Source: DATHBD01 sp035296325
Lineage (GTDB): Bacteria > Actinomycetota > Actinomycetes > Mycobacteriales > Micromonosporaceae
Direction of reading: 5' to 3'
Length of the DNA stretch: 64,000 nt
NCBI GenBank assembly: GCA_035296325.1
Contig: DATHBD010000032.1
Coordinates: 282,692-346,691 of the forward strand
How positions within the stretch are numbered: position 1 is the first letter of the stretch; every line of letters begins with the position of its first letter. Under the pieces are notes generated by a model. The model had not been told where the DNA came from, searched no databases, and saw only the letters and a program-made list of their open reading frames with translations. The position numbers and the translations under genes are program-made. Below, piece after piece: positions 26,043 through 35,485 of this stretch.

Positions 26043-27365
26043 TCATTGGCGTTGGTGGTACTGGTTGCGTCGGGGTCTTCGGTCGGGGTCGAGGTGGGCG
26101 GGTGGGGTGAACTCGGGTCGCCCGTCGGTGGTGCTGATCTGGACGGTCCATTCGCTGTGGTGGATCAGGCGGTGGTGATGAGCGCAGAGTAGGACGGCAT
26201 TGTGCAGGCTGGTGGTGCCGCCATCGGCCCAGTGGACGATGTGGTGTCCGTCGCACCAGCGTGCCGGCCGGTCACAGGCGGGGAAGGCGCAGCCGCCGTC
26301 GCGGATGATGAGGGCGCGGCGGATCGGTCCGGTGAACAGGCGGCGTTCCCGGCCCAGGTCCAGGACCTGCCCGGCGCCGCCGAGCACGGCTGGGATGATC
26401 GCGGCGTCGCAGGCCAGGCGTCTGGCCGCAGCCGCGGTGAGGCGCGCGCCGTCGTCGAGGGTGGCCGTGCCGATGTGCTGGCGTAGCGTGTCGAGGCTGG
26501 TCGTGACCACGATCTGTGGCCGGTCGCCGCCGTTGTCGGGGAGATGGGTGCTGGCGCAGGCGAGGCGGCAGACCTCGATGAGGGCGTCTGCGCGGCGCTG
26601 CCCGGCACTCAGTCGCTCCACCCCGGCGGTCGTCCCGGCGGTCGTCCCGGCGGTCGTCCGGGCTGTTGTTCCGGCAGTCGTCCGGGCTGTTGTTCCGGCG
26701 GTCGCGCGGGGGGTGCAGAGCGGGTCCAGGGCGGCCCGGACGGTCGCGGCCGCTTCGCTGGGCAGCCAGCCGGTGAGGCGGACCTGGCCCGTGCCGGCCA
26801 CGTCGGTGAGATACAGGCAACGGTCGAGGTGTGCCCGCTGTTCGGCGCGGTCGAGCGCGGCGAGGGCGGTCGACTCGGCCCGTGCGGGTTCGACGACCTC
26901 GAAGAGCCGCTGCCCGAGAATGCCAAGCTCGCGTGGCCCGAACACCGCGGCCTGCTCGACGAGGTGGGCCTCTCCGCCGCCACGACTGTCGGCGGGCAGG
27001 CCGGACACGCTGGCTGTGATGACCTTCACCTGCTCGACGTTCACCGCTCCGTCCGCGAACGCCGCCGCCGTGGCGGGCAGATCGGTGTCGAGCGCCTTGG
27101 CGAGGACGGTCAGCTGGCGGGCCGCCCCGCCGGAGATGCGATGCCGGTCCCGAAGCCACGCCGTGGTGCTCGACGCGCCCTGCGCTGCGGCGACACCCCG
27201 GACGTCGATTTCCCGGACCAGGGCGAGGTGCACCGCCGCGACCCGCTGCGTCATCACCTGCACGCGATCGAGGTAGTCGATGAGCGTCGCTTCCGGCACC
27301 GCGCCGAGCAACGCCGACCGGCACTGGTCGAGCGCCTCGTCCAGCATCGCCAACGCCGCCTCCAT
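26043..27365 (-). CDS. DUF222 / HNH endonuclease domain protein (13E12-type)
   Basis: 440 residues. The N-terminal half is the helical DUF222 domain (LVREIDVRGVAAAQGASSTTAW, then ISGGAARQLTVLAKALD), cited by short cores. The C-terminal HNH nuclease fold has C-A-F-P-A-C, WCDGHHIVHWADGGTTSLHN and LCAHHHRLIHH. This layout is that of the 13E12 repeat family, which is multi-copy in actinobacteria, often varies between strains and is suspected to be mobile. Six 12-bp repeats (26629-26700) encode a TTAG/TTAR run between the domains. The nuclease target is unknown. ATG 27365 is the chosen start; the frame is open to 27395. Confidence 0.87.
   Translation of the reverse strand: MEAALAMLDEALDQCRSALLGAVPEATLIDYLDRVQVMTQRVAAVHLALVREIDVRGVAAAQGASSTTAWLRDRHRISGGAARQLTVLAKALDTDLPATAAAFADGAVNVEQVKVITASVSGLPADSRGGGEAHLVEQAAVFGPRELGILGQRLFEVVEPARAESTALAALDRAEQRAHLDRCLYLTDVAGTGQVRLTGWLPSEAAATVRAALDPLCTPRATAGTTARTTAGTTARTTAGTTAGTTAGVERLSAGQRRADALIEVCRLACASTHLPDNGGDRPQIVVTTSLDTLRQHIGTATLDDGARLTAAAARRLACDAAIIPAVLGGAGQVLDLGRERRLFTGPIRRALIIRDGGCAFPACDRPARWCDGHHIVHWADGGTTSLHNAVLLCAHHHRLIHHSEWTVQISTTDGRPEFTPPAHLDPDRRPRRNQYHQRQ
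26629..26700. repeat. Six in-frame 12-bp repeats inside the DUF222-HNH gene
   Basis: Units of the type GTCGTCCCGGCG and GTTGTTCCGGCA, on the plus strand, begin at 26629, 26641, 26653, 26665, 26677 and 26689. On the coding strand they encode alternating TTAG and TTAR. The third and fifth copies are identical. Being a multiple of three, copy-number change would keep the gene in frame. Confidence 0.88.
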
Positions 27366-27586
27366 GGTCCGAACCCTACGCACCGGGTACGACACAAAAT
27401 CGAACGTGTGTGCGACTACTTGGGTTGGTCTGGGCGTTGGAGCAGCCCAGCCCTCATCACGGATTGCCGATAGTCATAGCTGGACAGGCGTAGTCGTCAA
27501 CGAGATGCGTGATGCCGCAGCCTGCTGCTACGGACGGTGAACGCAGATGGCATTGCGATCGTCGGTGCCAGCTGCTGTCCGGCAAC

Positions 27587-28366
27587 TCAGCGGCGGTCGA
27601 GGTGCGCGAGGAATGAATGCAGCCAGCGCAGCTCGCGTGCGTGGTGTTCAAGAGCATCGGCGGCTTCGGCAGGGTTCACCGGCGCGTACTTGATGCGTTC
27701 GGCCGCGAGCAGTCGGCATCGCTGCAGGGCGGGCAGGATGGTGAGCCAATCGCTCAAGCCGTAGGCTTCTGCGAAGAGTCGGAGTCGGGCCGTTATGTCA
27801 GGGATGGGGGCAAACCCCGCTTCGCGCAGCTGGTGCGGCGGGGCGAGCGGAACGAACTCCCACGCCGCGGCCGCCAGTTCGACCAGCGGGCTGACCGGGC
27901 CGACGGCGTCCCAGTCGATAAAGGCGACCGGCACGCCGTCTCGATAGACGGTGTTCCAGGGGCCGAGATCACCGTGCGAGATGATCTCTCCCGCCTGAGG
28001 TGCGCGCGGATCGAAGCGGAACCGAGTGTTGGAAGGCCGGTAGCCTAGCGCGGCCTCGTGCAGCCGCCTTATCAGTTCGGCAGCAGTGACGAGGGCGGCT
28101 TCGGAGCGAGCGTAGGCGGGCAGTCGATGCCCATGACCGGGTTGCCACTGCGGGTCGGCCGGCACATCGCCGTCGATGTACGCGAGCACCTCGCGTTCTC
28201 CCTCGGTGGCCACGAAAGCCGGTGCACCGGAGAACCCGGCGGCCTCCAAGTGCCGCAGATAGTCATGTACAGCATTGGACCAACTGCCCATCGGCCGCAG
28301 GAGTTGTCCGCCACGGCGCGTGATTCCCTGTGTCATCCGCCCCGCCGGGAGCGGCGTCTCCACCAT
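27587..28366 (-). CDS. Aminoglycoside phosphotransferase-family kinase
   Basis: 259 residues of the APH/choline-kinase fold. The Brenner catalytic motif is ISHGDLGPWNTVY (catalytic Asp), followed by VAFIDWDAVGP with the Mg-binding Asp. N-terminal strands include RPMGSWSNAVHDYLRHLE. The family phosphorylates antibiotics, choline, homoserine or other small alcohols; this member cannot be assigned. ATG 28366 was preferred over the GTG at 28390 because GAGGAG lies nine bases upstream. It is flanked by the HNH gene and a broken transposase. Confidence 0.82.
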   Translation of the reverse strand: MVETPLPAGRMTQGITRRGGQLLRPMGSWSNAVHDYLRHLEAAGFSGAPAFVATEGEREVLAYIDGDVPADPQWQPGHGHRLPAYARSEAALVTAAELIRRLHEAALGYRPSNTRFRFDPRAPQAGEIISHGDLGPWNTVYRDGVPVAFIDWDAVGPVSPLVELAAAAWEFVPLAPPHQLREAGFAPIPDITARLRLFAEAYGLSDWLTILPALQRCRLLAAERIKYAPVNPAEAADALEHHARELRWLHSFLAHLDRR

Positions 28367-28525
28367 GCTGACGGGCTCCTCAAGACTCACTCAGCAAGTA
28401 TGGGGGGCCGCGACCTGATGGAAAGGGCGAAGACTCGGCTCGTGGATCGCTCAACGCGTCTGGAGTTGGCCGTCGAGACGCGTCGCAGGCTCGGTTGAGG
28501 TATCTCCGCCACTCGTTGATCACTC

Positions 28526-29757
28526 GTGCGGCTTACCAGGGCTTTCAACCGGATCCTTCGCCTCACCGGGGCGACAGTGCAGTCGGCAGCGTTCACCGAC
28601 CGCGGACTCGTGATCGGGCTTCGCCGGCGCCGGCGGCGTCTGATCTGCCCGTGTGGGGCCTCGACGAAAGGTCGCTACGACACGTCGCGGCGCAGGTGGC
28701 GGCATCTGGACTTCGGCGCCTGCCAGGTATGGCTGGAAGCCGACATCCATCGCATCGACTGCCGAACGTGTGGTCGTGTCCGCACCGAGCAGGTGCCCTG
28801 GGCTCGGCCACACGCGCGTCACACCACCGACTTCGAGAACGTCGCCGCATGGCTGGCGCAGCGCATGGACAAGGCAAGCATCGCCCGGCTGCTGCGCTGC
28901 TCGTGGGAAGCGGTCGACGCGATCGTCACCCGCGTCGTGGCCGACCACATCGACGACGCCCGACTCGACCAGCTCTACCGCATCGGCGTGGACGAAATCT
29001 CCTACAAGCGCGGCCGCAAGTTCCTGACCATCGTCGCCGACCACGAGACCGGAAACGTCGTCTGGGTGGGCAAGGAACGCTCCAAAGCCGCCTTCGAGGA
29101 CTTCTTCGCCGCGCTCGGCCCCGACAGGGCCGCCGCGGTCGAGGCGATCAGCCTCGACGGCAGCAGCGTCTTCCTGCCCGTCACCCGCGAGCAGATCCCG
29201 CAAGCACGGATCTGCCTTGACCCGTTCCATGTGATCAAGTGGACCAACGAAGTCGTCGAATCGGTCTACCGCACCGAAGCACCCACCATGCCCTCCGGCC
29301 CCGGCATGCCCGAGCGCCGCGACTGGCGCCGCGCCCGTTTCGCCGTACGCGCCGGCCGGGAGAACCTCGACGACCAGCACCGCCAGATCCTGCGCCTGCT
29401 CCGGCGTCACCGCTACCGGCTCTGGCGCACCCCTGGGAACTCAATGAACAGCTACGCGACCTCTACCGCACCACCGATCCCGCCGACGCCCGCGCCTACC
29501 TCAAACGCTGGTGCACCGCCGCGAAACGCAGCCGGATCCCCGCCTTCCGCAACCTGGTACGCCGGATCGAGAAACACGCCGACGCCATCGTTGCCGCCGT
29601 GGAACTCGGCCTGTCCAACTCCCGCCTCGAAGGCATCAACGCCAAGATCCGACTCATCCAACGCCGCGGCTTCGGCTACCGCAACCTCGACGCCCTCACC
29701 GCGGCCATCTACCTCTGCCTCGGCGGAGTCACCCTCGATCTACCCACAGAAACCTGA
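28526..29757 (+). pseudogene. ISL3-family transposase, broken by a frameshift
   Basis: From GTG 28526 the product has the zinc-finger N-terminus (RRLICPCGASTKGRYDTSRR, then CRTCGRVRTEQVPWARP), a helix-turn-helix, and the DDE domain: IGVDEISYKRGRKFLTIV, SLDGSSVFLPV, CLDPFHVIKWTNEVV. Near 29430 the frame shifts. The correct C-terminal end (ELNEQLRDLYRTTDPADARAYL, LSNSRLEGINAKIRLIQRRG, cited by short cores) continues in another frame up to TGA 29755-29757. The catalytic Glu is in SRLEGINAK, after the break. No clear terminal inverted repeats or target duplication could be found by eye, so the insertion sequence limits are unknown. Probably inactive. Confidence 0.85.
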
Positions 29758-30259
29758 GTAGTCGCACCTGTGTACGAGGTCCGTGGCACCGTCGCTGCGG
29801 CAGCAGCGGCTGAACCGGAATGACCTTTGGCGGACGTAGGGTAGCGGCCGGCGGCGCGGAGCGTCGCCGGGCCACGCGGTGGGACGTGGCGTTGTGCGGC
29901 GGATTGGAGGGCGACCTGGCAGCCGATGGCTGCCGACCCGCCGATGTGTCTGCGGATGGCCCGACGGACGGCTCGTTGGCCGTCGGAACGCCGGTCGTCT
30001 TAGCCTCCACGTCACGCCTTGGACAGCCAGCGCCATGGCTTAACTGGGCCTTCCCCGATCGGCATTGCTGCTCGCGTGCTTTGGTACGTTATGTGACCGA
30101 ATAGACGGTGCAGGTGTCCATTTCGGAGAGTCGGTGGCCACGCGGCGATCAGCCATACCTGTGGCGAGGCTGCCGTCCTCGCCACGGGGGGATCACACGG
30201 TTGGCTGGGCGGATCCGTAGGCGCAGGAAGTGTGAGCGCATCGCCGCGTTCGGGTTGGC
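29758..30259. other. Intergenic stretch between two transposase relics, no gene supported
   Basis: No frame on either strand shows a convincing start, ribosome-binding site or recognised product. The stretch follows the ISL3-type transposase and precedes an IS701-type relic, so it is most likely debris of mobile-element activity. Confidence 0.5.
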
Positions 30260-30684
30260 CTAGCTCCGGCGGGTGCCGCGACGCGAGGTCGCCTGCCGCA
30301 CGGGGCTGCGGCCGGCGGCCCGTGCGAACTGTTGAAGGTGACCGGCGGGCCCAGGTACGCCGGTCAGGGCGGGCGCCACGACCGACGTAGACCGGGTGAG
30401 CGGCATGGCATGGTCGCGGTGCGCGGTGGCGCTCGGGTCGACCTGCACCACATACTGCGGGCCGCGTTCGGTCAGTCCGGGACGAACAGGGTGGCGTCGC
30501 CGTAGCCGGAGTCCGCGCTCACCGGCAACCTCGGCAGTTCCAACTGCCCGATTATCTCGTCGAGCATGTGCAGGCCCAGGCGCCATTTCTCCCGGTGCCG
30601 CACGTCGTCACCGGTACTGGCGCGACCCGCTTCGCGCGCACATCCGCGCGGTGAACTCCACCAACCGTGGCCGCAACCACGCAA
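30260..30684 (-). pseudogene. IS701-family transposase relic in two frames
   Basis: On the minus strand, one frame reads LGLHMLDEIIGQLELPRLPV then SADSGYGDATLF, the second catalytic Asp region of IS701-type DDE transposases. It stops after about 30481. The sequence continues in another frame as GLTERGPQYVVQVDPSATAH and NLQQFARAAGR-like LQQFARAAGRSPVRQAT, ending RRGTRRS. The N-terminal half and C-terminal end are missing. Truncated and frameshifted, so inactive. Confidence 0.65.
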
Positions 30685-30770
30685 ACTCGTCAGCTCTAAT
30701 GATCATCTATTGCAGCGACAACCACCGCTGGAGTCACGCAACGACACACCACCTGACTCACAGAGCATTG

Positions 30771-32756
30771 CTAGCCGCGGCGGCCCCGGCGGGCCCGGAT
30801 GTAGTCGGCGATCACGTACCGGTCGAGGTTCTGCGGGTCGGCGGTGAAGGACCGGCCGCCGTTGCGGCGGGCCACCGCGTCGACGAACCGGCGCAGCCCG
30901 GGGTCCTCCCCGAGCATGAACAGGTTCAGGGTGGCGCCGTAGCGGGTCAGCGTGTCGACCTCCGCGATCGTCGCGTACACGGTCTCCCGGGTCGGGGGCC
31001 AGGCGAACACCGCCTCGCCGTCGTCGAGCAGGTGCGCCGTCGGCTCGCCGTCCGTCACCACCAGGATGACCGGCTCGGCGTCGGAGTGCCGCCGCAGGTG
31101 CCGGCCGGCGAGGCGCAGTGCGTGCTGCAGGTTGGTGCCCTGCACCATGTCCGGCTCGACCGCGGCGAGCTCGGTCTGCGACAGCGGCATGGCGTAGCGG
31201 CCGAACCCGATGATCTGCAGCGCGTCCTGCGGGTACCGCGTGGCGACCAGGTGCGACAGGGCGAGCGCGGTCTGCTTCATCGGGCCCCAGCGCCCGTCGG
31301 CCATCATCGAGAAGGAAAGGTCGACACAGAGCGCGACCGCAGCGGAGACCCGCCGTTCGGTCTCCACCACCGCGAAGTCCTCGACCGTGAGCTCGATCGG
31401 CAGGACCGCGGTGGCACCGCCCGCGGCGCCGGCCGTCCGCCGCACCGCGTTGGTGATGGTTCGGACCACATCGATCGGCTGTTCGTCGCCGAACTCCCAC
31501 CGGCGGGACGCGCCGGTCGCCTCCCCGGCAGCACCCGCGTCACGCAGGTCGTGCTGGCCTCTCCGGCCCTGATCGAGCTGCGCGAAAACCCGCCGGAGCG
31601 CGGTGCCGCCGAGGCGCCGCAGTGCCTTGGGGCTCAGCGTCAGGCCATCCTCGCCGCGGGCCACCCACCCCTGCCTACGGAGCTCGCGCTCCAACTCCTG
31701 CAGCCGGCGGACGTCCGCTCCGGCGCCGCGGCCGAGCTGCTGCTCGACGGCGTCCACGTCGATATCGTCAAGGGTGGCGCCGGGGTGCTCCTGGCCGAGT
31801 TGCTCCAACAGGTCGTCCAGGTCACCCAGGTCCTGCAGCGCGCCGGTCGCCTCGCCGTACCCGAGCTGCTCACGGCCCCGCACCTGCTCGCGCCGGCTCC
31901 AGGCCAGGTCGGGGCGCAGCGCCCGCAGGTTGCCGTCGAGCGCCGCCATCTCGCCGGCCAGTTCGGCATCGCCGAGCGCGCGCTCCATCAGCGCGGCCAG
32001 CTCCTCCCGCTGTTGCGGCGTCAACGATCGCATCAGCCGCTCCCCGGCGGCGGCCCGTCTGGCCAGCGCGTCCACGAGCTCGTCGACGGTCTGCGGATTC
32101 TCCGGGAAGAAGTTCCCGTGTCGCTGCATGAACCCGGCAAACGCGTCAGCCGTGTCCTCACCCCTGCCGTGCCGCGCCAGCATGTCGTTCAGGTCCCGCA
32201 TCATCTCCTTGACCTGGCGATTCGCCTCGGGATTGCGGGCCGGGTCAGCGCCCTGCAGCGCGTTGCGCAGCCCGGCGAACCGCTGATCGAGGACGTCCCG
32301 GCGGAGCTGGTCGAGGATCTGCTGGTACGTCTGCCGCGCCTCGTCGCTGGCCCACCGGTAGTCGGTGAGTTCATCGACGGCGCGCGCGGTGGAGGAGGGC
32401 AGATTGTCCAGGGTCGCCTCGGCGAAGCGGGCGTCGTCGTCGGTGCGCCCGGCCAGTTCGTCCCGCTCGGCGGCGAGTGCCTGGTCGAGCAGCGCCCGGG
32501 CCCGGGTCACCGCACCGTCGAGGTTCCCCCGGCGCAGCACGTCACGGCGCATCCGGCGGGCCCGCGCGGTGAGGTCGTCGAGGCCCCGGCCGCCGTCCAG
32601 CCCTCGGCGCAGCAGGTTACGCAGTGCGTCGCGCAGACTCCCGCCGCCCAGCACCTGCGCGCCCACCGCGTCGACGGCGGCGCGCACGTCATAGGGCGCG
32701 GCGAGCGGGTCGGGCCCGCCCCGCCAAGCGCCGTACCGGTACCGGTTGGTTGCCAT
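30771..32756 (-). CDS. VWA domain protein, partner of the MoxR-like ATPase
   Basis: 661 residues. The N-terminal 400 residues are helical and charged (RDLNDMLARHGRGEDTADAF, MRSLTPQQREELAALMERAL). The C-terminal third is a von Willebrand A domain with the metal site DLSFSMMADG (DxSxS), a conserved Thr region and Asp in VTDGEPT. Such VWA proteins couple with MoxR-type AAA ATPases to insert metals or remodel complexes; the CoxE/RavA-ViaA and Mg-chelatase D/I pairs are the known models. Its ATG overlaps the ATPase stop as TGATG, so both are translated together. The client protein is unknown. Confidence 0.87.
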   Translation of the reverse strand: MATNRYRYGAWRGGPDPLAAPYDVRAAVDAVGAQVLGGGSLRDALRNLLRRGLDGGRGLDDLTARARRMRRDVLRRGNLDGAVTRARALLDQALAAERDELAGRTDDDARFAEATLDNLPSSTARAVDELTDYRWASDEARQTYQQILDQLRRDVLDQRFAGLRNALQGADPARNPEANRQVKEMMRDLNDMLARHGRGEDTADAFAGFMQRHGNFFPENPQTVDELVDALARRAAAGERLMRSLTPQQREELAALMERALGDAELAGEMAALDGNLRALRPDLAWSRREQVRGREQLGYGEATGALQDLGDLDDLLEQLGQEHPGATLDDIDVDAVEQQLGRGAGADVRRLQELERELRRQGWVARGEDGLTLSPKALRRLGGTALRRVFAQLDQGRRGQHDLRDAGAAGEATGASRRWEFGDEQPIDVVRTITNAVRRTAGAAGGATAVLPIELTVEDFAVVETERRVSAAVALCVDLSFSMMADGRWGPMKQTALALSHLVATRYPQDALQIIGFGRYAMPLSQTELAAVEPDMVQGTNLQHALRLAGRHLRRHSDAEPVILVVTDGEPTAHLLDDGEAVFAWPPTRETVYATIAEVDTLTRYGATLNLFMLGEDPGLRRFVDAVARRNGGRSFTADPQNLDRYVIADYIRARRGRRG

Positions 32757-34225
32757 CAGCCGGACGCCGACGGGCCCCGCGTCGGGCCGGGGCGTTGACC
32801 GCCGCGACCGCCGTACACCGTCCGGCCGTCGTCGGTGAGGTCCTTGGAAAGCCGTGCGGTCAGGTGCAGTCCTTCCAGCGTGAACTCGATGCCGGCGGCC
32901 GCTTCGGCGCGGCTGGGTGCGTCGCCGAGCCCGAGCCGGTCGAGCACCTTCGCGAGCCCCGGCACGGTGCCCACCTGACGAAGTACCTCGTCGGCGCCGA
33001 CCAGCTCACCGGTCTCGATCACCTCGCCCTCGGCGACCAGGTCGGTGAAGCCGGACAGGTCCAGCCCGGCAAGGCGGGCCCGGAACGTGTCCGCGACCGC
33101 GGTCCGAAGCAGGTGCGCCAGGATCTCGATCTCCCGACCCTCCTCGCCGGACTCGAACTCCACCTTGCCGCGCAGCGTGCTGGTCACCGAGACGGTGTCG
33201 CCGACGCGGGCGACCGCATCGTCCTCTCCGAGCAGGCCGGACCGGCGCAGCGCGGAGGCCGCGACGGTCTCGGCTGCCGCGATGCCGAACCGGGCCGACA
33301 CCCCGGACCGGGTGTCCACCGCCGGCGACTCCCGGACCGCGCGCGCGAACCGGGCGACAACTTCCACGACGTGCTCCGGTACCGCGGCGACCAGGTCCGC
33401 CTCCTGGCCGATCAGGTCCGTCTCCAGCGCCAGGTCGACCGGGTAGTGGGTGCGGATCTCGGCACCGAACCGGTCTTTGAGCGGCGTGATGATGCGACCC
33501 CGGTTGGTGTAGTCCTCCGGGTTGGCGCTGGCCACCAGCAGCAGGTCCAGTGGCAGTCGGAGCTGGTACCCGCGGACCTGGATGTCCCGCTCCTCCAGCA
33601 CGTTGAGCAGGGATACCTGGATCCGCTCGGCGAGGTCGGGAAGTTCATTGATGGCGAAGATGCCCCGGTTGGTACGCGGGACGAGACCGAAGTGGATGGT
33701 CTCCGGGTCGCCGAGGTGGCGCCCCTGCGCCACCCGGATCGGGTCGACGTCACCGATCAGGTCCCCGACGCTGGTGTCCGGCGTCGCCAACTTCTCGCCG
33801 TACCGCATCGAGCGGTGCAGCCAGCGGACCGGCAGGTCGTCCCCGGCCTCGGCGGCGGCGCGCCGGAACCCCGGGGAGATCGGGTGGAACGGGTGTTCGT
33901 TGAGCTCTGAACCCGCCAACACCGGGGTCCACTCGTCGAGCAGACCGACCAGGGAGCGGATCAGCCGGGTCTTGCCCTGCCCGCGTTCCCCCAGGAGCAC
34001 CATGTCGTGCCCGGCGAGCAGGGCACGCTCCACCTCCGGCAGCACGGTCTCGTCGTACCCGACGATGCCGGGGAAGCGCGGGCCGCCGGCGCGGAGCCGC
34101 GCCAGCAGGTTTTCCCGCAGCTCCTGCTTGACGGTGCGGTAGCGGTGCCCACTCGCGCGGAGTTCACCAACGGTGCGGGGCAGGTCGGCCGGAGGGACCG
34201 GCAGGACGACTTCGGCTTCGATCAC
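32756..34225 (-). CDS. MoxR/Mg-chelatase I-like AAA+ ATPase
   Basis: About 489 residues from GTG 34225 (MIEAEVVLPVPPADLP). Walker A is LLGERGQGKTRLIR, Walker B is GIFAINELPDL (the DE-to-NE change is usual in this clade), sensor 1 is LLLVASANPEDYTNRGRI, with an arginine finger in the LKDRFGAEIRTHYP segment. It belongs to the helix-2-insert group with MoxR, RavA and chelatase I. Its two-gene unit with a VWA protein suggests a chaperone or metal-insertion pair. The promoter would lie in the short gap before the terminator at 34262-34297. Another in-frame GTG at 34234 is possible. Confidence 0.87.
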   Translation of the reverse strand: MIEAEVVLPVPPADLPRTVGELRASGHRYRTVKQELRENLLARLRAGGPRFPGIVGYDETVLPEVERALLAGHDMVLLGERGQGKTRLIRSLVGLLDEWTPVLAGSELNEHPFHPISPGFRRAAAEAGDDLPVRWLHRSMRYGEKLATPDTSVGDLIGDVDPIRVAQGRHLGDPETIHFGLVPRTNRGIFAINELPDLAERIQVSLLNVLEERDIQVRGYQLRLPLDLLLVASANPEDYTNRGRIITPLKDRFGAEIRTHYPVDLALETDLIGQEADLVAAVPEHVVEVVARFARAVRESPAVDTRSGVSARFGIAAAETVAASALRRSGLLGEDDAVARVGDTVSVTSTLRGKVEFESGEEGREIEILAHLLRTAVADTFRARLAGLDLSGFTDLVAEGEVIETGELVGADEVLRQVGTVPGLAKVLDRLGLGDAPSRAEAAAGIEFTLEGLHLTARLSKDLTDDGRTVYGGRGGQRPGPTRGPSASG

Positions 34226-34261
34226 CCGTCCCACGCTAGCGCGGAATGTGCCGGAACCGAC

Positions 34262-34297
34262 CCGGCCCCGGGACACCGTTGTGGTGTCCCGGGCCGG
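34262..34297 (-). terminator. Terminator of the first secreted paralogue
   Basis: Arms at 34262-34277 and 34283-34297 form a 15-bp stem with one bulged C and the loop GTTGT. The core is GGGACACC/GGTGTCCC. It lies just after the stop codon (34340) of the minus-strand gene, past a CGGGT pentamer run. A related hairpin follows the second paralogue. Confidence 0.8.
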
Positions 34298-34339
34298 CTC
34301 GGGTTGTGGGGGCGGGTCGGGTCGGGTCGGGTGGTCGGG

Positions 34340-35485
34340 TTACCGGGTGACCGCGTACAGCTCGTGGTTGCTGAAGATCAGCGCGGTGCTGATGCCGCTG
34401 CCGTGGTACACCAGTGCCGCGACGCCGGCAGTGTCGATGCTGTGCGGGATGCCGCCGCCCGCGAACGAGCCCACCCACGGGTTGGAGCCGTCCTTGGTGG
34501 CCATCCACGCGCCGCCGGGCGGTTCGTCGCCTTCGGTGTAGGCCGCGAACACCGTGGTGGCACTGGCGACGATGTGCGCGTCCCAGTTGGCGTACTCGTA
34601 GGGCGGCGTCGTGGTGCTCCACGAGGAGCCGGTGGCACTCTGGGCGATCCGTGCGAAGTCGCCGGCTTCGGTGCGCTCGGTCCAGCTCGTGAAGATGCGC
34701 CGGCCGGTGACCGCGATGTCCAGGGACGGATGCAGCGACTGGATGGTGACCGCCGGGGCGACCCTGGTGGCGGTGCCCCAGGTGCCGGAGGCGCCGGTGG
34801 AGAGCAGCAGGTCCTGCTTTGCGTTCGGGACGGCGCGCTGCCAGAACAGTCGCGGCTGCCCGTCCGGGCCGAGCGTCAACGCCGGGAACGTGTCCGACGC
34901 CGTGGGCGTGCTCGGGACGCTGACCGGGACCGTGGTGGCCGTGCCGTCCCCGCCGAACATGGTGCGCGCCTGGTGGAGCACGCTGCGGGTGCCGTTGAAC
35001 CGGGGCCACACCGCGTACCAGGTGCCGTCCTTCGCGACGATGCTGCCGCGCCCGTCCGGCCACGAGCCGGCGAGCGAACCCATCACGTGCCGGGTGACCG
35101 TCCCGTTGTTGGCGCGCTTCACCACGGCGATCTCGTCGACGCCCACTTCGCGGATGATGTACAGCAGGTAGCTGCCGGTGTTGTCGGCCGCAACGTCGAC
35201 CACCTTGCCGACGAGCGACGTCGGCTTGACCGTCCACGACGTGCCGGAGCCCTCGAAGTAGGTGATCTTGTTGCCGCAGGCCGCGCTGTAGCTGAAGTTT
35301 GCGAAGCCGTGGACCTTGCCGTCCGCGCTGCGGGCGGCGTCCACAGAGTTGCTGTCCAGGTAACCGTCGGTGCAGGTGGTGCTGAGCACCGGTACGGGGA
35401 GGGACGTCGCGGCCGCGAAGGCCGGTGACGGTGCCGCCAGGGCGAGCAGCAGGGCTGCTCCGGACAGCTTCGCGAGTCTTTTCAT
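34340..35485 (-). CDS. Secreted protein, probable beta-propeller, tandem paralogue 1
   Basis: 381 residues with signal peptide MKRLAKLSGAALLLALAAPS and cleavage near AFA. GGAAGG precedes ATG 35485; the frame is open to 35536. The mature part has two Cys (STTCTDGYLD and SAACGNKITYF) and several repeated motifs of 40-50 residues: YLLYIIREVGVDEIAVV, GTWYAVWPRFNG, FPALTLGPDGQPRLFWQRA, SLDIAVTGRRIFTSWTE, WDAHIVASATTVFAAYTEGD, GVAALVYHGSG. Alternating strand patterns suggest a sialidase-like or six- to seven-bladed propeller without catalytic motifs. It is homologous along its whole length to the gene at 36071-37243. Family and function are not recognised. Confidence 0.75.
   Translation of the reverse strand: MKRLAKLSGAALLLALAAPSPAFAAATSLPVPVLSTTCTDGYLDSNSVDAARSADGKVHGFANFSYSAACGNKITYFEGSGTSWTVKPTSLVGKVVDVAADNTGSYLLYIIREVGVDEIAVVKRANNGTVTRHVMGSLAGSWPDGRGSIVAKDGTWYAVWPRFNGTRSVLHQARTMFGGDGTATTVPVSVPSTPTASDTFPALTLGPDGQPRLFWQRAVPNAKQDLLLSTGASGTWGTATRVAPAVTIQSLHPSLDIAVTGRRIFTSWTERTEAGDFARIAQSATGSSWSTTTPPYEYANWDAHIVASATTVFAAYTEGDEPPGGAWMATKDGSNPWVGSFAGGGIPHSIDTAGVAALVYHGSGISTALIFSNHELYAVTR

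Noticed and set aside
30396..32798. An 800-codon plus-strand open frame over the VWA gene
   Set aside because: Antisense to the VWA gene with DxSxS motif; low-complexity product and no ribosome-binding site.
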